A stretch of 64,000 nt of DNA, from positions 1-64,000 of the forward strand of contig JAFMEZ010000003.1 of assembly GCA_017856455.1 (NCBI GenBank). The letters run 5' to 3'. Below the pieces are notes generated by a model. It ran no database searches. It was not told where the DNA came from and was given only the letters and a program-made list of their open reading frames with translations. Position 1 is the first letter of the stretch. Every line of letters begins with the position of its first letter. Shown here piece by piece: positions 34,502-43,373 of the stretch. A program made the translations under genes and the position numbers. This DNA comes from Parafilimonas sp. (lineage in GTDB: Bacteria > Bacteroidota > Bacteroidia > Chitinophagales > Chitinophagaceae).

Positions 34502-36919
34502 ATGAAAAGAGTTTTTTTATTTTTTCTGTTACTCGGCTTCGTAACAGTTTTTGCACAAAGTCCGATTAATCCTGATTTGCTAAAAGGCTCCTGGAAAGCA
34601 TCATGGATCAGTTGTCCGAATATTGGTCAAAGAGATTATGGTGTTTATCATTTCAGAAAAACATTTGAGTTAGATTCAATGAAAGAAAAATTCATTGTAC
34701 ATGTAAGCGCAGATAATCGCTATCGCTTGTTTGTAAATGGTGTTGCAGTATGCAGTGGACCCGCACGTGGTGATTTATACAATTGGTATTTTGAATCGGT
34801 TGATATTGCTCCTTATTTACATAAAGGAAATAATACCATTGCTGCACTTGTTTGGAATATGGGTGTACATGCTCCTGTTGCACAAATTTCTAATCAGACA
34901 GCTTTTGTATTGCAAGGAGATTCAGAGTTTGAAAAAATAATTAACACAAATTCATCTTGGAAAGTAATGAGTGATACTGCATATATACCATGTTCACTCG
35001 ATAATGGCGCAAGGGTTAAATCTTATATGGTTGTTGGTCCGGGTGATCAGGTTGATGCAAGTAAATTTCCATGGGGATGGGAACAGGAAAATTATAAAGA
35101 TGATACTTGGGCAAAAGCTGTGTCTATTACAAATCCTGTGAATGTTGGTTATGGTTCAGATAATTTATGGAGTCTCAAGCCAAGAAATATTCCATTGATG
35201 TTTGAAAAAATTCAGCGTATCCCTGCTGTGAGACGAAGTGAGGGAATGCAAGTTGGCAGCGATTTTTTGAATGGCAATAAGCCATTGATTGTTCCAGCAA
35301 ATAAAACTGTTTCTATTTTATTGGATCAATCATTTAATACTGTTGCCTATCCACAATTGATTACCAGTGGAGGAAAGCATGCATCAATCAAGTTGAGTTA
35401 TACCGAAGCATTACTTGTTGATACGAATACTGCACGATACAAAGGGATAAATGTTAATGGCCAAAATCGTAGAAAAGATTTTCAAAAAGGTAATCGGAAT
35501 GATGTAGAGGATAAACTTGTCATTGGCAACTATGATATTTTTATAGCAGACGGAGGTTCGAAAAGAATGTTCAGACCATTGTGGTTTAGAACATACCGTT
35601 ACATGCAGGTGGATATCACTACGAAAGATGAACCACTTGAGATCAATGATTTATACGGAATGGCAACAGGTTATCCTTTTGAAGTGAAGGCTTCCTTCAA
35701 ATCAAATGATTCTTCGCTTCAGCAAATTTGGGATATAGGATGGAGAACAGCACAGCTTTGCGCAGGTGAAACATATTTTGATTGTCCTTACTACGAACAA
35801 TTACAGTATGAGGGTGATACAAGAATTCAGTCATTGATATCGTTGTATGTTACTGGTGATGATCGTTTGATGCGAAAAGCAATATTGGATTTTTATCATT
35901 CAAGGGTTCCAGAGGGACTTACCCAAGGGCGATATCCAAGCAGCAGGTTGCAGGTGATTCCTCCTTTTTCATTGTATTGGATCAGCATGTTGTATGATTA
36001 TTGGATGCATCGAAATGATTTCAAGTTTGTAGAGCAATTTTTAATGCCAATCGCAGGCGTGTTGGATTGGTATGAAAGGAAAATTGATCAGCAAAAAAAC
36101 ATACTGGGTCCAATGAAGTGGTGGAATTTCGTTGACTGGAATCAAAAATTTCCTGGTGGGACTCCAGATGGTGCGAATGACGGGAATTCCTCAGTGATTA
36201 CTTTTCAATATGTATATACTTTAAAACAAGCAGCTGATTTGTTTGATTATTTTGGTAAAACCAATGAGGCAGCACGTTACAGAGCATTGGCAGAAAAATT
36301 AGGAAAGGCAACTTTCGATTTATGTTATGATGCAAAAAAATCTGTGATTGCAAATACTCCATTGAAAAACACTTTTAGTCAACATGCCAGTATCATGGGA
36401 ATTTTATCCGGGAGTGTGCCCAAAGCATTGCAACAGCAAATTATCTTAAACACCTTGACGGATACTTCAATCAGTCAGGCTACATTCTATTATCGTTTTT
36501 ATTTGAACAGGGCCTTGAATGTTACAGGCAATGCAAACAGGTATTACAAGGAGTTGAAGCCTTGGCGGGATATGATTGACCTGGGTTTAACCACATTTGC
36601 AGAAGAGCCAGATCCAACAAGATCTGATTGTCATGCATGGAGTTCGAGTCCCAATTACGATTTCTTTGCAACTATATGTGGGATCAATCCATCCAAACCA
36701 GGATTTGCAGCAGTGAAGATTGCACCCGCATTGGGAGAGTTGAATCATATTGTTGGATCCATGCCACACCCAGAGGGTACAATCAAAGTGGAGATCAAAA
36801 AAACAGGTACAAATGGTATTGATGCAGCAATAGAATTGCCTAAAAATACACCAGGTGAATTTTTATGGAATGGTAAAGTAATTGCACTTAAACCAGGATC
36901 TCAGCGCATCAAACTCTGA
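34502..36919 (+). CDS. Alpha-L-rhamnosidase family protein (GH78)
   Basis: An 805-residue secreted glycoside hydrolase with signal peptide MKRVFLFFLLLGFVTVFAQS. An N-terminal beta domain (WISCPNIGQRDYGVYHFRKT; FVNGVAVCSGPARGDLYNWY) precedes the family's second beta domain and an (alpha/alpha)6 barrel. The barrel carries ETYFDCPYYEQLQYEGDTRI, the GH78 active-site segment, at about residue 420, and WWNFVDWNQKFPGGTPDGAN. SDCHAWSSSPNYDFFATICG near the end matches the conserved His region, followed by a C-terminal beta domain. It should release terminal rhamnose from glycans or glycosides. Its stop abuts the stop of the convergent Gfo gene with no base between. Confidence 0.9.
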   Translation: MKRVFLFFLLLGFVTVFAQSPINPDLLKGSWKASWISCPNIGQRDYGVYHFRKTFELDSMKEKFIVHVSADNRYRLFVNGVAVCSGPARGDLYNWYFESVDIAPYLHKGNNTIAALVWNMGVHAPVAQISNQTAFVLQGDSEFEKIINTNSSWKVMSDTAYIPCSLDNGARVKSYMVVGPGDQVDASKFPWGWEQENYKDDTWAKAVSITNPVNVGYGSDNLWSLKPRNIPLMFEKIQRIPAVRRSEGMQVGSDFLNGNKPLIVPANKTVSILLDQSFNTVAYPQLITSGGKHASIKLSYTEALLVDTNTARYKGINVNGQNRRKDFQKGNRNDVEDKLVIGNYDIFIADGGSKRMFRPLWFRTYRYMQVDITTKDEPLEINDLYGMATGYPFEVKASFKSNDSSLQQIWDIGWRTAQLCAGETYFDCPYYEQLQYEGDTRIQSLISLYVTGDDRLMRKAILDFYHSRVPEGLTQGRYPSSRLQVIPPFSLYWISMLYDYWMHRNDFKFVEQFLMPIAGVLDWYERKIDQQKNILGPMKWWNFVDWNQKFPGGTPDGANDGNSSVITFQYVYTLKQAADLFDYFGKTNEAARYRALAEKLGKATFDLCYDAKKSVIANTPLKNTFSQHASIMGILSGSVPKALQQQIILNTLTDTSISQATFYYRFYLNRALNVTGNANRYYKELKPWRDMIDLGLTTFAEEPDPTRSDCHAWSSSPNYDFFATICGINPSKPGFAAVKIAPALGELNHIVGSMPHPEGTIKVEIKKTGTNGIDAAIELPKNTPGEFLWNGKVIALKPGSQRIKL

Positions 36920-38023
36920 TTAGATTTTCTTTGCAAACTTTTGTGCTTTCAATGAAAGCTCAGTAGCAAGGAAGCAATGGTCTTGTGTCATTGCAGTCTC
37001 CGTTCTGTTGACAATATCGTCTACAAATAATTTTCCAAACGGTAGTGAAACATCTCTGCAATCAATATATTTTGTTTCCTGATTGTTTGCATAATAGAGG
37101 TGATTCCCACTATCATATCTTGCGATGTCGATATTTTTTCTGATTTCAATAAATCCTTCAGTACCAAGAATTGTCAATCTTCCATCACCCCATGTTTTGA
37201 GTCCGTTTGGCGTAAACCAATCAACTCTTATATATCCTTGTCCACCGTTCCCCTTCAGCATCACATCACCAAAATCTTCGAAATCTGCTTTATCTGGATG
37301 GTTTACGTTTCCAATTTGTGAAGCGACTACTTCAGCGCTTGTTGAATTGGTGAAGAAAAGAAATTGATCGAATTGATGTGAAGCGATATCAGTGATGATT
37401 CCTCCAAATTTCTTTTTGTCCCAAAACCATTCTGGTCTTGATTTTGGATTGATGCGGTGTGGACCCAGTCCGATGGTTTGAATTACTTTCCCAATCAATC
37501 CTTGTTTAACCAATTCACCTGCTTTGATGGTTGCTTTATTTTCGAAACGTTCGCTGAACATGATGGAGTAAATGCGCTTGGTTTCTTTTTGTACTTTTTT
37601 TACTGCCGCCAATTGTTCGAGTGTAGTAATACCAGGTTTGTCTACCAGGTAGTCTTTGCCATGTTTCATTACTTCAATGCCAAGTGGGGCTCTTTCAACT
37701 GGAATACCAGAGCTAAGGATCAGTTGAATTGAATTGTCTTCTAAAATTTCTTTTTCGCTGGATGCAACTTTGGCTTGCGGAAATGCTTTGGTGAAAGCAG
37801 CAATCAATTCTGGTTCTTTTGCATAAACCGCAACCAATTCTCCTCCTCCATTGATGACTGAATTGCACATGCCATAGATGTGATTGTGATTGATATTGAT
37901 CACAGAAAATCTGATGCGTTTTTCTATGGCTTGATTTTCTTCTTTTGTTGTCGAGAATGAAGAAAGCAAAGGCATACCTGAAGCTGCAATGGTTGACTTC
38001 AGAAAAGTTCTTCTTGGAAACAT
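36920..38023 (-). CDS. Gfo/Idh/MocA oxidoreductase with RR-type signal
   Basis: A 367-residue predicted exported oxidoreductase. Leader MFPRRTFLKSTIAASGMPLL has PRRTFLK, a Tat-like motif. The nucleotide loop is unusual: RFSVININHNHIYGMCNSV, lacking the glycines of GxGxxG. The EKP motif is VDKPGITTLEQL. ITDIASHQFDQFLFFTNST is the usual substrate-side segment. With the genes at 94 (GISHGH) and 20818 (GLDTSH) it shares a His-containing replacement of the glycine loop. Transcription is opposite to the rhamnosidase, with abutting stops; the GntP permease gene lies 84 bases upstream in the same direction. Confidence 0.85.
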   Translation of the reverse strand: MFPRRTFLKSTIAASGMPLLSSFSTTKEENQAIEKRIRFSVININHNHIYGMCNSVINGGGELVAVYAKEPELIAAFTKAFPQAKVASSEKEILEDNSIQLILSSGIPVERAPLGIEVMKHGKDYLVDKPGITTLEQLAAVKKVQKETKRIYSIMFSERFENKATIKAGELVKQGLIGKVIQTIGLGPHRINPKSRPEWFWDKKKFGGIITDIASHQFDQFLFFTNSTSAEVVASQIGNVNHPDKADFEDFGDVMLKGNGGQGYIRVDWFTPNGLKTWGDGRLTILGTEGFIEIRKNIDIARYDSGNHLYYANNQETKYIDCRDVSLPFGKLFVDDIVNRTETAMTQDHCFLATELSLKAQKFAKKI

Positions 38024-38107
38024 AAACGTGATTTTATAAGTATGTGATCAGTTGTATTTCGAATTTACAGAATCATATTGGATAATGGGTGCTATCTACG
38101 AAATCGA

Positions 38108-39421
38108 TTACTTGATGAAATAATCGATAATTAAAACGCCAATTAATCCCATCACTGACACAATGGTTTCCATGATTGTCCATGATCTCAGGGTTTGTTT
38201 GATACTGAGATTAAAATATTCTTTGAACAACCAAAACCCGCTATCGTTAACGTGCGACAGGGTCAAGCTTCCTGATCCAACTGCCAGCACCATCAAGCTT
38301 GGATCAGTATTGGTAGCAACTACCAGTGGCGCAATGATTCCAGCAGTAGTCAATCCAGCAACAGTTGCTGAGCCCATCGCAACACGAATGATGGCGCTGA
38401 TCATCCATCCAAGCAACAATGGTGGGAGTTGAAATTGATTGAGTATTTCTGCGAGTTGCGCACTTACGCCGCTGTCAACATACACTTGCTTGAGTGCACC
38501 AGCACCAGATACAATTAAAATAATCATCAACACATCTTTGATGGAGTCTGCATAAGTAGACATGATAGAAGCAAGTGATGTTCCCCTTACGATGCCAAGT
38601 GCAACAGTTGCATAGATCATAGAGATAAACATGAGCATACTTGGATCCGAAATAAATTGAATGATTGTGGGGGTATTCGATGATTGCTTGTTCAAGCTGA
38701 AATAGGTTGTTATCAATAGAATAAAAACGGGAAGAAGACAGGTGATGATGCTATTGAGAAATCCTGGTAATGCTGCGGTTTCAATTTCTTTCGGCTTGAA
38801 CGTTTGAAGCGGTTCTACATTCATTTTTTTGAGGGTGCTTGCGAAAAGGGGCCCCGCAACAATGATGGTAGGGATAGCAATACAGATACCATACAAAAGT
38901 GTTTTTCCCATATCCGCATGGAGTTGATTCACCAATGCTGCAGGTGACGGATGGGGAGGGAGGAGCCCGTGTGTAACTGAAAGTGCCGAAAGCATTGGGA
39001 TCCCAACGTAGACTGCAGGCAGTTTGAGTCTGTATACAATAGAAAAAATCAATGGTACAAGAAGGACAAAGCCAACGTTATAAAATAGAGGAATCCCTAC
39101 AATGAATCCTGTTAGTACCAGCGCCCAGGTAATTCTTTTCTCTCCAAAGGTTTTTAATAAAACGTCACTGATTTTTTGGGCTGCTCCTGATTCTGCAACC
39201 AGTTTCCCAATCATGGCTCCAAAGAGGATCACCATCAATAAAGAGCCAAGTGTATCACCCACACCTTTTTGAATAGAGGATGGAATTTTTTCGATGGGCA
39301 TCCCAAGGAGGAGTCCACCGATCAGTGAAACAATAATAAAAGAAATAAATGTGTTGCATTTTAACCAGGAAATCAAAAGGATTAGGATAATAATGCAAAG
39401 GGCAATCGTTATGAAAAGCAT
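38108..39421 (-). CDS. GntP family gluconate:H+ symporter
   Basis: A 437-residue inner-membrane carrier with about a dozen hydrophobic helices, from MLFITIALCIIILILLISWL to the C-terminal VMGLIGVLIIDYFIK. GGLLLGMPIEKIPSSIQKGV, PLFYNVGFVLLVPLIFSI, LSVTHGLLPPHPSPAALV and LTLSHVNDSGFWLFKEYFNL are family signatures; the PPHP and HVNDSGFW motifs are particularly clear. The family imports gluconate and related sugar acids. This fits with nearby Gfo and TIM-barrel enzymes that could generate or use keto- or aldonic acids. It is divergent from the TIM-barrel operon across 97 bases. Confidence 0.93.
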   Translation of the reverse strand: MLFITIALCIIILILLISWLKCNTFISFIIVSLIGGLLLGMPIEKIPSSIQKGVGDTLGSLLMVILFGAMIGKLVAESGAAQKISDVLLKTFGEKRITWALVLTGFIVGIPLFYNVGFVLLVPLIFSIVYRLKLPAVYVGIPMLSALSVTHGLLPPHPSPAALVNQLHADMGKTLLYGICIAIPTIIVAGPLFASTLKKMNVEPLQTFKPKEIETAALPGFLNSIITCLLPVFILLITTYFSLNKQSSNTPTIIQFISDPSMLMFISMIYATVALGIVRGTSLASIMSTYADSIKDVLMIILIVSGAGALKQVYVDSGVSAQLAEILNQFQLPPLLLGWMISAIIRVAMGSATVAGLTTAGIIAPLVVATNTDPSLMVLAVGSGSLTLSHVNDSGFWLFKEYFNLSIKQTLRSWTIMETIVSVMGLIGVLIIDYFIK

Positions 39422-39518
39422 TGCGTGAATTTATTTAGGTCAAATTTTATGTTGGATTAAAACTTTAAGTAATTTAAGCATTCTGATTTAATAATATTGA
39501 TTTCAAAAACTTGCCTTT

Positions 39519-40340
39519 ATGAAGAATAGACGATCATTTCTACAGTTATCTGCACTGGGTATTGCAGGTACCCTTTCCAATCCATCTTTTGCGATGCAGT
39601 CAGCTCCAAAGTCAGTTGAATTTCCTTTAGGCTTTGCAGGGTATTCATTTGCAAAGTTCAACATCGACCAAATGATTGCCATGTTGCAAAAATTGAATGT
39701 GAAGAATTTATCTGTGAAAGAAATTCATTTGCCATTGAACAGCAGTGTGGAAGCAATTGAAGCAGCCAAGAAGAAATTTGCCGACGGCGGCATCAATGTA
39801 TACACATTGGGTGTAATCTATATGCGTTCGAAAGAAGCTGTAGATCAGGCATTTGATTATGCAAAGAAAGTTGGCGTGAATATGATTGTGGGTGTTCCAC
39901 TTCCTGAACTGCTTGAACATGCTGAACAAAAAGTAAAAGAAACAAATATCAGGCTTGCCATACATAATCATGGTCCAGAGGACAAACTATATCCATCTCC
40001 GAAAGATGTGTATGACCGCATCAAAAATTTTGATGCCAGGGTTGGACTTTGTATTGACATTGGGCACACATTGCGTGCGGGTGTTTTGCCGGAGAAAGCT
40101 GTAAAAGATTACAAAGACAGGTTATTTGATTTGCATATTAAGGATGTAACTGCTATGGCTAAAGATGCCAAGGTGATTGAAATTGGTAGAGGCGTAATCA
40201 ATTATCCTGCATTTTTTGAATCATTGGGAAAGATAAATTACCAGGGCATGTGCAGTATTGAATATGAAAAAGACATGAGTGATCCTTTGGCAGGAATGGC
40301 AGAGTCGGTTGGTTATGTGAAAGGAATCATGAGAGGTTAA
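39519..40340 (+). CDS. Secreted sugar phosphate isomerase/epimerase-like TIM-barrel protein
   Basis: A 273-residue xylose isomerase-like TIM barrel with the leader MKNRRSFLQLSALGIAGTLS (RRSFLQ, Tat-like). LPLGFAGYSFAKFN-type opening, VNMIVGVPLPELLEHAEQKV, IRLAIHNHGPEDKLYPSP, VGLCIDIGHTLRAG, FDLHIKDVT and MCSIEYEKDMSDPLAG hold the expected metal ligands (Glu, Asp, His and Glu). In Bacteroidota such exported barrels accompany Gfo oxidoreductases and act on 3-keto-glycosides. It starts a four-gene plus-strand operon (TIM, SET, class-A-like hydrolase, amidohydrolase) with gaps under ten bases. Confidence 0.87.
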   Translation: MKNRRSFLQLSALGIAGTLSNPSFAMQSAPKSVEFPLGFAGYSFAKFNIDQMIAMLQKLNVKNLSVKEIHLPLNSSVEAIEAAKKKFADGGINVYTLGVIYMRSKEAVDQAFDYAKKVGVNMIVGVPLPELLEHAEQKVKETNIRLAIHNHGPEDKLYPSPKDVYDRIKNFDARVGLCIDIGHTLRAGVLPEKAVKDYKDRLFDLHIKDVTAMAKDAKVIEIGRGVINYPAFFESLGKINYQGMCSIEYEKDMSDPLAGMAESVGYVKGIMRG

Positions 40341-40349
40341 TACTTACCT

Positions 40350-40832
40350 GTGCAGGCAAAATCATATAAGGTTATTGAAAATCATGGAACTGTATCATTG
40401 GTAGAGGATGATGCAGGTATGAAGTCCCTTTTTTCAAATAAAGTATTTAAACCAGGGGAGATGATCTCCCCTTTTTTTGCAAAAGAAACTTTATCGACGC
40501 CAACATATTTGACGCTTCAACTTGATGATCAACAACATATATTATTGGGTCCAGCACATTTGCAATACACCAATCACAGTTGCGATCCTAATGCATTCTT
40601 TGATACAACTGAAATGAAAATGGTTGCTTTGCGGGAAATTCAACCAGGAGAGGAGATAACATTTTTTTATCCATCTACAGAGTGGAAAATGGATCGTGCA
40701 TTTGATTGTCATTGTGGGTCTCCACGTTGTTTAAAAAATATTCAAGGCGCATTTTACTTAACCAAAGAACAACAAAATCATTATAAACTCAATAACTTTA
40801 TCATTCATAAAATTCAGCAGACCTCTGATTAA
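40350..40832 (+). CDS. SET domain protein, probable protein lysine methyltransferase
   Basis: A 160-residue cytoplasmic protein that is almost entirely a SET domain. It begins at a GTG; no ATG is suitably placed before the domain. AKSYKVIENHGTVSLVEDDA is the opening strand, YTNHSCDPNAFFDTTEMKMV contains the NHSCxPN motif that binds S-adenosylmethionine, and GEEITFFYPSTEWKM is the second core motif. A CxCxxxxC post-SET segment follows: FDCHCGSPRCLKNIQGA. All landmarks of a working lysine methyltransferase are present. It lies nine bases after the TIM-barrel gene and five before the serine hydrolase gene. Its target is unknown, and SET domains are unusual in such a metabolic operon. Confidence 0.88.
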   Translation: MQAKSYKVIENHGTVSLVEDDAGMKSLFSNKVFKPGEMISPFFAKETLSTPTYLTLQLDDQQHILLGPAHLQYTNHSCDPNAFFDTTEMKMVALREIQPGEEITFFYPSTEWKMDRAFDCHCGSPRCLKNIQGAFYLTKEQQNHYKLNNFIIHKIQQTSD

Positions 40833-40836
40833 AATT

Positions 40837-41709
40837 ATGCAATTGAAAAAGTTTCTTGTTGTTCTGTTTTGTTTACTTCCGTTTATAGAATCATATGCTC
40901 AACGTAACGATGATAAACTCCATCGTCAACTTACAAGTTTAATCAAAGGGTTCAATGGTAATATAGGCATCTACATAAAAAGTCTACGTAATGGAAAAAC
41001 AGTTTCCATCAATGGGGATACTGTATTCCCAACCGCCAGTATCGTTAAGGTTCCCATCTTGATAGGCATTATGGATCGTATTCAGAAAAAGGAACTTGAC
41101 TATCATCAGAAATTGGTATGGTACGATACATTAAACTATGATCCAGGTGAAGATATTGTTGCTTATCTCAAGCCTCAAACTGAAATAGAATTAAGTAAAG
41201 TGATGATGTTGATGATGACGATTTCAGATAATACCGGAAGCTTATGGCTTCAAAGTATTGCAGGCACTGGCACAAGAATCAATGACTTGATGGATCGCAT
41301 GGGCTATCGAGCAACAAGGGTAAACAGCAGAACTCCAGGAAGAGAATCTGATCGAACTGTATTTGGCTGGGGACAAACAACTCCTAATGAAATGGGTAAA
41401 ATTTTTGAAGATATTAAAGATGGTAAAATAATCAGCAGAGAAGCCTGCGATAAAATGTTGCGTATCATGGGAAGGCAATATTGGGATGAAGAAGCATTGT
41501 CTTCGATTCCTCCAAGTGTTTTTGTTGCATCAAAAAATGGAGCTGTTAATGCAAGTCGAAGTGAGGTTTTATATGTTAATGGTAAGCACCCATATATTTT
41601 AAGTTTGTTTACGAAAAACAATAAGGATATAAGTTGGAAACATGATAATGAGGCATGGGTGTTGACCAGAAAAATTTCAACATTGGTTTGGGATTATTTT
41701 AATAAATAA
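40837..41709 (+). CDS. Class A beta-lactamase-like serine hydrolase, atypical
   Basis: A 290-residue secreted protein with signal peptide MQLKKFLVVLFCLLPFIESYAQ. Class A landmarks are present: S68-x-x-K71 in PTASIVKVPIL, S130-D-N132 in MTISDNTGSLWL and a KNG triad (VASKNGAVNASR) in place of KTG. The omega-loop motif ExxxN, which provides the deacylating Glu, is not visible: the stretch before TTPNEMG reads NSRTPGRESDRTVFGWGQ. This suggests an esterase, peptidase or slow enzyme instead of a true lactamase. It is the third gene of the TIM-SET operon. The class and fold are clear, the activity is not. Confidence 0.85.
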   Translation: MQLKKFLVVLFCLLPFIESYAQRNDDKLHRQLTSLIKGFNGNIGIYIKSLRNGKTVSINGDTVFPTASIVKVPILIGIMDRIQKKELDYHQKLVWYDTLNYDPGEDIVAYLKPQTEIELSKVMMLMMTISDNTGSLWLQSIAGTGTRINDLMDRMGYRATRVNSRTPGRESDRTVFGWGQTTPNEMGKIFEDIKDGKIISREACDKMLRIMGRQYWDEEALSSIPPSVFVASKNGAVNASRSEVLYVNGKHPYILSLFTKNNKDISWKHDNEAWVLTRKISTLVWDYFNK

Positions 41710-41716
41710 ATTATTG

Positions 41717-43363
41717 ATGATGAAACAACTATTTTTTTTGTTGATCATTGCAGCTATTTTTTCTTGTAACTCAACAAATAAGGCTGACAAGGTATATATC
41801 AATGGGAATATTTGGACAGGTGATTCTGTAAATTCCACTGCTTCGGTTATTGCGATTAAAGGAGATAAAATTATTTATGTTGGAAATGATGCAACTCAAA
41901 TAGAAAGTGCAGAAGTGATTGATTTGGGTGGGAAAATGGTGGTTCCCGGCTTTACAGATAATCATACGCATTTTCTTTCTGCAGGTTATGGTTTATCTAG
42001 TGTGAAGCTTAAAGATGCGATGACAAAAGCTGCATTTATACAGCGCATCAGTGATTATTGCAAACAACATCCTGGTGATAATTGGATTAGAGAAGGGAAT
42101 TGGGATAATGAAAACTGGGGAGGAGAACTGCCAAGTAAAGAGTGGATTGATTCTGTTACAGGAGATCATCCAATATTTATTTCTAGATATGATGGTCATA
42201 TGGCATTTGCCAATTCAAAAGCAATGGAGCTGGCAGGTGTAAATAAAAATACAATTTCTCCAGCTGGCGGGGTAATAGTAAAAAATGCAAAAGGTGAATT
42301 AACGGGATGTTTCAAAGATAAAGCCATGGCTTTGATTGATAAGGCAATACCTGATCCTACTGAAATCGAACTCGAAGAATATTATAAGTCAGCCGCAATG
42401 TACGCATTAGAGAGAGGAGTGACACATGTTAATGATATGGGTTCATATGGCGGATGGATGGATTTGAATACGTATAGAAGAGTGGCTGAGAAAAATAAGT
42501 CATTGATTAGGATGTATGCATTTATGCCATTGTCGACATGGAATAAGTTGGATTCATTTGTGCAAAAAAATGGAAGAGGTGACGACATGTTGAAGTGGGG
42601 TGGATTAAAAGGTTATGTTGATGGATCATTGGGTTCAACTACTGCATGGTTTCATGAGCCATATTTGGATGACCCTCATTCTCATGGACTTACCATAACC
42701 GATACCACAGATTTGAGAAATTGGGTAAAAGGTGCAGACAAAGCTGGTTTGCATATTGCGGTTCATGCTATAGGTGATCGTGCGAATGATTTTATTCTGT
42801 CTGTATATGATGAAGCAGAAAAAATCAATGGGGCAAGTGATAGACGGTTTAGGGTTGAACATGCGCAACATGTTCGTTTAGCTGCAATAGAAAATTTTGC
42901 GAAGCAAAAAGTTATTGCCTCCATGCATCCGTATCATTTAGTAGATGATGGTATTTGGGCAAATAAGCGATTGGACGAAAGCAGATTAAAAGGGACATAT
43001 GCGATCAAAGAAATGATGGACAAAGGTGCAACTGTTACATTCGGTTCTGATTGGCCCGTAGCTCCAGTAGACGCACTGTTTGGAATTTATGCTGCTGTAA
43101 CAAGACAAACAGGGGATAATAAAAATCCAAACGGATGGTATCCAGATCAGAAAATATCTGTTGAAAATGCATTGCGTTTTTACACCTTAAACAATGCATA
43201 TGCATCTTTTAGAGATGGAAAAATAGGAATGCTTAAAACGGGATACTACGCAGATTTTGCAGTGTTAGAACAAGACCTGTTTAAGATTGATCCAATAAAT
43301 ATTAAAAACGTAAAAGTAGATTTGACAGTTTTGAATGGGAAAGAAGTTTTTAAAAGAAAGTAA
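41717..43363 (+). CDS. Amidohydrolase family lipoprotein (YtcJ-like)
   Basis: A 548-residue amidohydrolase of the YtcJ/imidazolonepropionase-like group. The track starts at a TTG; two ATGs follow directly and I use the first (41717). MMKQLFFLLIIAAIFSCNST ends in a lipobox-like AIFSC, so it is probably a lipoprotein. Metal-site motifs: FTDNHTHFLSAG, IAVHAIGDRANDF, FRVEHAQHVR and VTFGSDWPVAPVD, all expected for a zinc-dependent hydrolase acting on N-C bonds. YTLNNAYASFRDGKIGMLKTG closes the barrel. Last gene in the TIM-SET operon; it ends ten bases before the convergent winged-helix gene. Substrate unknown. Confidence 0.87.
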   Translation: MMKQLFFLLIIAAIFSCNSTNKADKVYINGNIWTGDSVNSTASVIAIKGDKIIYVGNDATQIESAEVIDLGGKMVVPGFTDNHTHFLSAGYGLSSVKLKDAMTKAAFIQRISDYCKQHPGDNWIREGNWDNENWGGELPSKEWIDSVTGDHPIFISRYDGHMAFANSKAMELAGVNKNTISPAGGVIVKNAKGELTGCFKDKAMALIDKAIPDPTEIELEEYYKSAAMYALERGVTHVNDMGSYGGWMDLNTYRRVAEKNKSLIRMYAFMPLSTWNKLDSFVQKNGRGDDMLKWGGLKGYVDGSLGSTTAWFHEPYLDDPHSHGLTITDTTDLRNWVKGADKAGLHIAVHAIGDRANDFILSVYDEAEKINGASDRRFRVEHAQHVRLAAIENFAKQKVIASMHPYHLVDDGIWANKRLDESRLKGTYAIKEMMDKGATVTFGSDWPVAPVDALFGIYAAVTRQTGDNKNPNGWYPDQKISVENALRFYTLNNAYASFRDGKIGMLKTGYYADFAVLEQDLFKIDPINIKNVKVDLTVLNGKEVFKRK

Positions 43364-43373
43364 ATCTAAACTG

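Noticed and set aside
38103-38128. Inverted repeat ATCGATTA/TAATCGAT at the GntP stop codon
   Set aside because: Eight AT-rich pairs, no U-tract, partly coding; too weak to call a terminator.
40837-41709. Antibiotic-resistance beta-lactamase
   Set aside because: The ExxxN motif is not visible and the context is catabolic, so a resistance call is not supported.
41717-43363. Dihydroorotase or imidazolonepropionase as a specific name
   Set aside because: The motifs fix the amidohydrolase superfamily but not the substrate.
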